Below, piece by piece: positions 6,366-11,637 of a stretch of 11,637 nt of DNA. The stretch is from an uncultured Peptococcaceae bacterium (lineage in GTDB: Bacteria > Bacillota > Peptococcia > Peptococcales > Peptococcaceae). Each line of letters opens with the position of its first letter. The stretch's first letter is position 1. Both the position numbers and the translations under genes were made by a program. Under the pieces are notes generated by a model that was given only the letters and a program-made list of their open reading frames with translations, was not told where the DNA came from and made no database searches. Location: contig CABUKW010000093.1 of NCBI GenBank assembly GCA_902492275.1, positions 1 to 11,637 on the forward strand, in the 5' to 3' direction.

Positions 6366-6394
6366 CACAAAAAAGGCAGCTTGCTCATATAGTA
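6366..6394 (+). promoter_or_regulatory. possible mother-cell (sigma-K-like) promoter of the SipL-like gene
   Basis: CATATAGTA (6386-6394) fits the sigma-K -10 pattern CATAnnnTA, with CACA (6366-6369) 16 bases upstream matching the short -35 'AC' pattern. A TATACT at 6393-6398 could be a sigma-A -10, but no -35 hexamer stands at the right distance. The short consensus makes this tentative. Confidence 0.35.
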
Positions 6395-6401
6395 TACTGA
6401 T

Positions 6402-6419
6402 AAAGCGACAAATCGCTTT
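6402..6419 (+). promoter_or_regulatory. 5' stem-loop directly before the ribosome site of the SipL-like gene
   Basis: A perfect 7-base-pair hairpin AAAGCGA-CAAA-TCGCTTT ends one base before GGAGGGAGGAG and the ATG at 6431. It would lie at the extreme 5' end of a transcript starting near 6401. Confidence 0.6.
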
Positions 6420-6430
6420 GGAGGGAGGAG

Positions 6431-8104
6431 ATGAAAAACATGCAGCCAATTACCCAAAATAAAAAGCGCATCAAGGTACAGCATATCGTCGGCAATGGCA
6501 CCGCCCAGGTAGATATTGTGCGCAACATTCAGTTGCCGGCCCGGGCCCGTAAAATTGTCGATATTCATGCCGAAATCGTAGAATTGGATTACGAAATCAT
6601 TCCCAATAAAATCATCGTCAAAGGGGCTCTGCATAAACAGATTTATTATGTAGAAGAAGGGGACTATGTCGTCAAGGAATTTACCATCATGCGGGAAGAA
6701 TTTACCGACTTCGTGCATATTCAGGGCGCACGGCCGGAAATGGAAGCGCTGCTGGACGGACACATTCTGTTTGTCAACACCAACCCAGCCAACGGCGAAT
6801 TTCCTACCGATTTGCTCTATCAGGTAGCGGTGCTGGCCGTTGATGTCAAAGTGGTAGAAATGATGACGCTGGACGTTGTTACCGACTGTTACGGCGAGGG
6901 CATCAGCGTACAAAAAGCGCCGTTCTCGGTAGAATGTCTGGTGGGCGCCGCCGAAAAGCAATCCACAATCTCGGTGGAACACATGCTGTGTAAGCCGGCT
7001 CGTAAAATTTATGATATGGACGCCGTCTGCCGGAATTTAGACTATGAGGTGCTGCCTGGCCGCGTCATCGTCCGCGGAACGCTGCATAAACAAATTTACT
7101 ACGTAGACGCCTGTGACGACACCGTGCAGGCCCAGTGCTACGACAATGAATTCTCTGTTGTGCTGGACGTACCCGGCGCCAAACCGGATATGGAAGTTTA
7201 CACCAAATGCCGCATGGAATTCTGCGAAGCCAAGCTGATGGGACCGCAGCCTTGCAATATGGTGAAAGCCAACGTCATTTTGCAGGTTATGGTGAAAGTC
7301 ACCGAATTGACCAAGATGAATATTGTCACCAACGTAGAAGGCGCTCTGGTAGACCGCTGCCGCATCCGTGTGGAAGACATCATCGGCCGCAAATGTCATC
7401 AGGAAAATGTCAACCAGACAATCGATGTCAACGCGCCGATGGACGTGGATAATATGCTGGTGAAGAATACCAAGAATATGACCGCCTGCGTGCGCAATGT
7501 CAGCTACGAGAAAATCTGCAACAAGGTTATCATCAAAGGCGTCATTCACGTGCAGGTATACTATGTGGCCTGCAACTGTGAACAGGAACTGCGGGAAACC
7601 AGCGCCGATATTCCTTTTACCACCGTGGTCAACTTCGACTGTATCAACGATGATACCATGATTCGCTGCCGGGAACGGGTGGAATACACCGACGCCAAAA
7701 TCGAAGGCGCGCCTTGCCAGACCTCCAAAATCCGCGCCGTAGCCATTTTGGAAATCTGCGTCTGCGCATTCCAGACCAAAGATTTTATGGTGGTGACCAA
7801 TGTTTGCACCAACGGCACCTGCAATACACAAGCTCAACAAATACCGCAGCCTAAACCCATTCCGAAACCCCAGCCCAAGCCAGAACCAAAGCCGGAAGAA
7901 AAAGAAGAAGAGGTTTGCCCAACCGGCGGCTATACCTACGAAGTAAAAGCCGGCGACACCTTAGCTAAAATCGCTGCCAGTTATCAGACACAAGTGCCCG
8001 GCATCACCTGGCAGCAAATCGCCCGCTTCAACAATTTGTATGCGCCATACACGCTCAACATCGGCCAGATTTTGCGCATTCCCTGTGTAGCAGGCAAAGG
8101 CTGA
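6431..8104 (+). CDS. SipL-like spore-coat morphogenesis protein (three SPOCS repeats plus LysM)
   Basis: A 557-residue protein with the architecture of Clostridioides difficile SipL: SPOCS domains (PF12673, formerly DUF3794) followed by a C-terminal LysM. SipL binds SpoIVA and ties the coat to the forespore surface. Three homologous repeats are visible, each with the core Y-E-x(3)-N/G-K/R-V/I-I-x-K/R-G-x(2)-H-x-Q-x-Y-Y-V: residues 54-74, 205-225 and 359-379, about 150 apart. A Pro/Lys/Glu linker (471-493) leads to LysM (about 502-552, with YEVKAGDTLAKIA and LNIGQILRIP). No signal peptide or membrane segment is seen, as expected for a mother-cell protein. Cysteines are absent from repeat 1 but abundant in repeats 2 and 3. 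ATG 6431 and in-frame ATG 6440 both fit the long purine ribosome site. It is a single-gene unit with a terminator; long minus-strand frames across it are shadows. Confidence 0.88.
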   Translation: MKNMQPITQNKKRIKVQHIVGNGTAQVDIVRNIQLPARARKIVDIHAEIVELDYEIIPNKIIVKGALHKQIYYVEEGDYVVKEFTIMREEFTDFVHIQGARPEMEALLDGHILFVNTNPANGEFPTDLLYQVAVLAVDVKVVEMMTLDVVTDCYGEGISVQKAPFSVECLVGAAEKQSTISVEHMLCKPARKIYDMDAVCRNLDYEVLPGRVIVRGTLHKQIYYVDACDDTVQAQCYDNEFSVVLDVPGAKPDMEVYTKCRMEFCEAKLMGPQPCNMVKANVILQVMVKVTELTKMNIVTNVEGALVDRCRIRVEDIIGRKCHQENVNQTIDVNAPMDVDNMLVKNTKNMTACVRNVSYEKICNKVIIKGVIHVQVYYVACNCEQELRETSADIPFTTVVNFDCINDDTMIRCRERVEYTDAKIEGAPCQTSKIRAVAILEICVCAFQTKDFMVVTNVCTNGTCNTQAQQIPQPKPIPKPQPKPEPKPEEKEEEVCPTGGYTYEVKAGDTLAKIAASYQTQVPGITWQQIARFNNLYAPYTLNIGQILRIPCVAGKG

Positions 8105-8124
8105 ACTGCATAAACCTTAATCAT

Positions 8125-8158
8125 GCGGGTATCGCCAAACGCGATTCCCGTATTTTTT
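8125..8158 (+). terminator. intrinsic terminator of the SipL-like gene
   Basis: An 11-position stem (8125-8135 with 8141-8151, one T-T mismatch and one G-U pair) with a 5-base loop, followed by ATTTTTTAT. It begins about 20 bases after the stop codon. Confidence 0.88.
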
Positions 8159-8225
8159 ATGCTTAAACAGAACGCCGCCAAACATTCTTTTCGCACTGTT
8201 TTACAGCCACGATCTTTTTTGGCTA

Positions 8226-8253
8226 GTGACAAAATAGCTTGAATTGGTATAAT
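8226..8253 (+). promoter_or_regulatory. extended -10 promoter of the LysR gene
   Basis: TGGTATAAT (8245-8253) is a perfect -10 with the extended TGn element. GTGACA (8226-8231) serves as -35 at a 16-base spacer. Confidence 0.8.
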
Positions 8254-8287
8254 AGAAGTAACAACTATTGCTGAAGGAGCAATCCCT

Positions 8288-9232
8288 ATGAAACTGGAAG
8301 AAATGAAATATTTCGTGGAAATTGTCAAGGCCCGTTCTATTAATCAGGCCTCTAAAACTTTATTTGTGGCGCAGCCAGCCTTGAGCCGTATGCTGACTGC
8401 GCTGGAGAAAGAGCTGGGATTTCCGTTGTTAGAACGCTCCAAACATGGCATCACCCCTACCAAGGCAGGTTTCGCTGTATATGCCGATTGCGTAAAAATA
8501 TTGCAGCTTTACAACGACAGCAAGCGCCGCTGGCAGGACATTGCTTATGAAACCGCCGATACCCATACAACCGTGCGCATCGTCGCTCTGCCCATGATTT
8601 GCAACAGCACCATGAATCAGGTATTCTGCGAAGTGGCGCAAAAGTATCCAAGGCTTCAATTAAAATTATTTGAACGACAGTTGCAAGATGTTTTACAGGA
8701 AACCATATCGCAGCCCTATACCATTGGTATTAGCCATTACAATGAAAAAACAAAAGATGAAATTTATCAATTTGCTAAACGAAATCAAATGCAAATAATC
8801 CCACTATTTGATGACGAATACAAATTTTTTGCCAGTTGTAATCATCCTCTTATCGGGGAAAAAATAACATCAGAAGATTTCAAAGAATGCACCATTGCCA
8901 ACTATTCTAGCCCTGAAACAGAAAATATGCCCCAATTTATTGACGCTGGATTAACTGGCTTCTTAGATAAATTCAAACAGGTACTTTATCTAAGCAATCG
9001 TTATATTATGCTGGAGACAGCTGCAACTACACAAGCCATCACACTTTCCGCAGATTGTATGACGCGAGATAACATTTATCGTAAAAATGGCAGTCTGGTT
9101 CCGCTAAACGTCACCGATTTTTATTTGCCCATGACCTATTTTATGATGATGTACGCTAAACCATCTATAGAGGAAAATATTGTCGCCGATATACTTCGCC
9201 GCTATTATTTGGCTCTTGCTGAACAAAAATAA
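8288..9232 (+). CDS. LysR-family transcriptional regulator
   Basis: A 314-residue LysR-type regulator of normal family length. The N-terminal winged helix-turn-helix (PF00126, about 1-60) is classic: MKYFVEIVKARSINQASKTL, then VAQPALSRMLTALEKELGFP and LLERSKHGITPTKAG. A linker helix leads to an effector-binding domain (about 90-300) of two Rossmann-like lobes. ATG 8288 has AAGGAG 8 bases upstream. It converges on the amidohydrolase/transporter operon, which is the likely target although the operon promoter lies outside the window; the inducer is unknown. Composition is odd: by hand count 8281-8640 is about 49% GC and 8641-9240 about 36%. The change falls near residue 118, just inside the effector domain, while the reading frame stays intact. 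Confidence 0.93.
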   Translation: MKLEEMKYFVEIVKARSINQASKTLFVAQPALSRMLTALEKELGFPLLERSKHGITPTKAGFAVYADCVKILQLYNDSKRRWQDIAYETADTHTTVRIVALPMICNSTMNQVFCEVAQKYPRLQLKLFERQLQDVLQETISQPYTIGISHYNEKTKDEIYQFAKRNQMQIIPLFDDEYKFFASCNHPLIGEKITSEDFKECTIANYSSPETENMPQFIDAGLTGFLDKFKQVLYLSNRYIMLETAATTQAITLSADCMTRDNIYRKNGSLVPLNVTDFYLPMTYFMMMYAKPSIEENIVADILRRYYLALAEQK

Positions 9233-9276
9233 ACACCTTTGCATTTTCTCACAATCGAAACGTGCAAAGGTGTTTT
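9231..9276. terminator. bidirectional hairpin terminator after LysR and the amidohydrolase
   Basis: A perfect 13-base-pair inverted repeat (9231-9243 with 9263-9275) around a 19-base loop, ending in TTTT on the plus strand and starting with A's that give T's on the minus strand. It overlaps the LysR stop codon region and separates convergent genes. Confidence 0.8.
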
Positions 9277-9359
9277 CAAATTTTCCTATTTCCACTTTTT
9301 AAAATTTTGTCACAGTTTGCATGATACTCGTTGTAATGTGACGCAGCCTTATATTTTCA

Positions 9360-10205
9360 TTACGATTCCAATCCCAAAAATCTGGCCGCATTATGATACA
9401 TGACATCTGCCACCACTTCTGGACGTAAATGGGCAAGATAATGGGCCACAGAGCCTTCCACATCCACACAAGGATAGGCAGAACCATATAAAAACTTGTC
9501 TCTCAACATATAGTTGGCTGCTTCCATATAGGATTGTGCGCCTGCCGCATGCAATGCATAAATATCCGGTGATAAATATACATTGGGCGACTTAAAGGTC
9601 AAATGTACTGCCGCTTCTACCCAAGGCCAGCCGCCATGACATAACACCAGCTTCAATTTTGGGAATACCTTTGCCACAGTATCTGCATGCAATGCATTAC
9701 AATATTCTGCTGTAGGACCATGAAATCCTCCAAATGAAATCATGAGTGGAATATTATGTTTTTCACAAAATTCATAGGTTGGAAAAATATTTTCATCATC
9801 CATAAACACCCCATGGAACCCTGGCTCCATAAAAGCTGTTACACATGGGCCATTCAACACATAATTCTGTAATACAGAAATCGTTTCTTCACTGCCATCA
9901 GGAGCAATGCCGCAAGCACCTACAAAACGAGTTGGATATTTTTTCAGCAAATCCACCAAAGCATCATTTTCATACCCTCTAGCATTTTTACGGATAGATA
10001 CTACACCTGTCATTTCTCCTGCTCTGTCCATCTCTGCAAATAATTGTTCCATGGATGCCTCTTTCACAGACTGTGCTGTACACATGCCAAAACGTTCTGG
10101 AAAATTTTTAGCTGCAAACGGATAATCTGCTTCCATGTCAAACATGCCGCCCTTATCCAAGTATGGACCAAATGGAGGGCGCATTCGCATATCAATAATT
10201 TTCAT
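9360..10205 (-). CDS. amidohydrolase-fold (Amidohydro_2-like) protein with altered active site
   Basis: A 281-residue TIM-barrel protein resembling the Amidohydro_2/ACMSD group (PF04909). Fold landmarks are recognisable: strand 1 IIDMRMRPP (3-11), EPGFHGVFM...YEFCEKHNIPLMI (127-156), LVLCHGGWPW (186-195), and near the end LYGSAYP (239-245) followed by YHNAARFLGL. The usual metal residues are missing. The strand-1 HxH is Arg7-Met-Arg9, the strand-4 histidine position reads ISFGG, and the catalytic Asp of GSDYP is Ala243. Only His190 is kept. The protein may work without metal, as some lactonase-like relatives do, or bind a carboxylate ligand through the arginines. AAAGGGG precedes the ATG by 10 bases. 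It is second in an operon, 33 bases after the transporter gene, suggesting action on the imported compound. Confidence 0.75.
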   Translation of the reverse strand: MKIIDMRMRPPFGPYLDKGGMFDMEADYPFAAKNFPERFGMCTAQSVKEASMEQLFAEMDRAGEMTGVVSIRKNARGYENDALVDLLKKYPTRFVGACGIAPDGSEETISVLQNYVLNGPCVTAFMEPGFHGVFMDDENIFPTYEFCEKHNIPLMISFGGFHGPTAEYCNALHADTVAKVFPKLKLVLCHGGWPWVEAAVHLTFKSPNVYLSPDIYALHAAGAQSYMEAANYMLRDKFLYGSAYPCVDVEGSVAHYLAHLRPEVVADVMYHNAARFLGLES

Positions 10206-10238
10206 TATAAAACAACCCCTTTGCTATCTACTTATTCA

Positions 10239-11637
10239 TTAAATCAATCCCAGCAAATACCACCATGGCAGTACCAAAACCCAAAATAACACCAATGTAA
10301 TCCCCATTTTAATCACATTATACTTCATAAATTCTTTCATACTCATAACACCGAAACCGAACATAACCAACAGATACGCATTCTCATAAGGGAAAAACAC
10401 CATATCATTTGCGAAGAACATGGCCAAGAATGGAATCAGCGGACTGGAAATGCCAATTCCTTGTCCTAAAGCAGCCAATGGTCCTGGGAACATTCCCTGC
10501 ATAGCAGACGGTGTCATTAATACATTCATGATAATACCAAAGATAATGCATAAGAATAAAAATACTGGTTTTGGACAATTTGATAGCATTGGAGCCACAT
10601 AGGTACTAATGGCTGGCCCAATTCCTACTGCAGCTCCCACAGAACCAATTCCCATGCAAGAAGCTATAAATACAATAAATCCTAAATTTATCGTGTCTAA
10701 AGATCCCTTCTTTGTCGCTACATCAATTCCCGGTAAAAAGAATAACATTGGAATCAGAATAAATGCGTAGTTCATATCTAATTTGTGAATAGGCTGTGAG
10801 AAAATATACGCAAATAAAATGATTGTGAGTACAACGGCCTTTTTCTCTTTTACTGTAACTGCTCCTAATTTTGCATACTCTGTTTCAAAATATTCTTGTC
10901 CACCTTTTAACTGTCTTTCTGGCTTATATAATTTATAAAAAATAAATACAATTATAAATTGAATTACAATGTAGGGCGCATCGTATACATACTGCATCCA
11001 CCATTTCATTTCAAAAGTTGGATCCGCCATTTGGGCTCCGCCGCCCCATAACGCAATCGCCGTAGGGTTATAAATAAAGTTTAAAGCCGCTGTTGATACG
11101 ATCTGACTGACAATCATAATTAAGATACCTTCTTTGGTATTCTCTAAATGCAATGCTTTTACGACACCATAGCACAACACCAGCGTTATCATCCAGCCCC
11201 CTGCAAATGAAATTGCCATAACGACCAAACCTGCAACCATCAATGCCATTAATAATTTTAACAAACTACCGTGACACTTGGTCCCAGCCCACAATACAAT
11301 TCTACGTAACAGCCCGCTCTCATCCAAAGCATTCGCAAAAATCATCCCACCAATAACCATAAAAATCATAAAACTGGCTGACCAAATTCCCAAAGCCGTA
11401 TTAACCGGCGCTGCACCAAGAATCACATACATAACCGGCAATAATAACCCGACTAGCATATTGGGCAACAGCTCAAACGCAGCCAGTGAGAGTACAAACA
11501 CAGTTGCTACTAAAAATGCTCGCATCTCAAATGTGAATACATCATTGACAGGGATTAATTGAATACAAATGGGCATCAAGATTGGTGTGCTACCCGTCAA
11601 GTAGACAATGAAAAAAATATAAAATTTTTGTGTTGCC
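10239..11637 (-). CDS. DASS/SLC13-like anion (carboxylate) transporter, 5' end beyond window
   Basis: A polytopic membrane protein of at least 465 residues, with about 10-12 hydrophobic segments and short loops, resembling divalent anion:Na+ symporters and related permeases (PF00939/PF03600 type). Two helical-hairpin-like motifs occur at equivalent places in the two halves: NFIYNPTAIAL and MNVLMTPSAMQG, comparable to the SNT motifs that bind substrate and sodium in DASS carriers. The first stretch after the edge (FYIFFIVYLTGSTPILMPI) is itself hydrophobic and in frame to the last base. The gene therefore continues past 11637, and the TTG at 11598-11600 is not its start. It is the first visible gene of an operon with the amidohydrolase. 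The substrate is probably a carboxylate, by inference. The gene is AT-richer than the left part of the window. Confidence 0.75.
   Translation of the reverse strand, partial: ATQKFYIFFIVYLTGSTPILMPICIQLIPVNDVFTFEMRAFLVATVFVLSLAAFELLPNMLVGLLLPVMYVILGAAPVNTALGIWSASFMIFMVIGGMIFANALDESGLLRRIVLWAGTKCHGSLLKLLMALMVAGLVVMAISFAGGWMITLVLCYGVVKALHLENTKEGILIMIVSQIVSTAALNFIYNPTAIALWGGGAQMADPTFEMKWWMQYVYDAPYIVIQFIIVFIFYKLYKPERQLKGGQEYFETEYAKLGAVTVKEKKAVVLTIILFAYIFSQPIHKLDMNYAFILIPMLFFLPGIDVATKKGSLDTINLGFIVFIASCMGIGSVGAAVGIGPAISTYVAPMLSNCPKPVFLFLCIIFGIIMNVLMTPSAMQGMFPGPLAALGQGIGISSPLIPFLAMFFANDMVFFPYENAYLLVMFGFGVMSMKEFMKYNVIKMGITLVLFWVLVLPWWYLLGLI

Noticed and set aside
6224..6982. Minus-strand open frame of 252 residues spanning the intergenic region and the start of the SipL-like gene
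   Set aside because: No convincing ribosome site, overlaps the SPOCS-coding sequence, and resembles no family.
7037..7840. Long minus-strand open frame (267 residues) opposite the SipL-like gene
   Set aside because: It is antisense to a well-supported gene, has no ribosome site, and its His/Asp/Val-rich composition is typical of a mirror frame of a biased coding sequence.
9309..9342. GTCACA...TGTGAC inverted repeat after the LysR gene
   Set aside because: Six-base arms with a 22-base gap, in a convergent intergenic region that already has a strong terminator; likely chance.
11598..11600. TTG as the true start of the transporter
   Set aside because: The frame stays open to the window edge and encodes a hydrophobic segment upstream, so the gene is simply cut.
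1..11637. CRISPR arrays, insertion sequences, phage genes, toxin-antitoxin or defence operons
   Set aside because: I saw no spaced direct repeats, transposase motifs, terminal inverted repeats with target duplications, or defence domains in any supported gene.

Overview
The window looks like chromosomal DNA of an anaerobic, endospore-forming (or spore-descended) Bacillota, possibly a Negativicutes or clostridial gut-type organism. The evidence is a SipL-type spore-coat morphogenesis protein (SPOCS repeats plus LysM), a tryptophanyl-tRNA synthetase carrying an iron-sulfur type cysteine motif, strong AGGAGG-like ribosome sites, sigma-A promoters with 17-base spacers, and many hairpin-plus-T-run terminators. 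The genus cannot be fixed from the sequence alone. No phage, insertion sequence, CRISPR array or defence system is visible.

Layout. 1-1011: a promoter and a 10TM heavy-metal (Mn/As-type) exporter. It converges on a small lipoprotein (1091-1438, minus) across a shared hairpin terminator. 1584-2213: an ASCH-domain protein and a tRNA-Leu(CAG) with its own promoter and terminator, both minus strand. 2255-2938: an unrecognised helical protein (minus), divergent from trpS (3214-4209, plus). trpS has a perfect consensus promoter and a leader hairpin, and converges on an arginase-fold protein (4291-5058, minus). 5198-6076: a membrane-anchored polysaccharide deacetylase (minus), divergent from the SipL-like gene (6431-8104, plus) across a 354-base intergenic region rich in hairpins and repeated motifs.

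8288-11637: a LysR regulator (plus) converges on an apparent two-gene catabolic operon (minus): a DASS/SLC13-like anion transporter, cut by the window edge, followed 33 bases later by an amidohydrolase-fold protein. This module is more AT-rich than the rest. By hand count GC falls from about 49% to about 36% inside the LysR gene itself, near 8640.

The left two thirds are housekeeping, cell-envelope and sporulation genes in short independent units. The right third looks like an acquired or fast-evolving uptake-and-degradation module. The most interesting points are the amidohydrolase lacking the usual metal-binding residues, the composition break inside the LysR gene, the three-repeat SipL whose cysteines are confined to its later domains, and the Fe-S motif in TrpRS.
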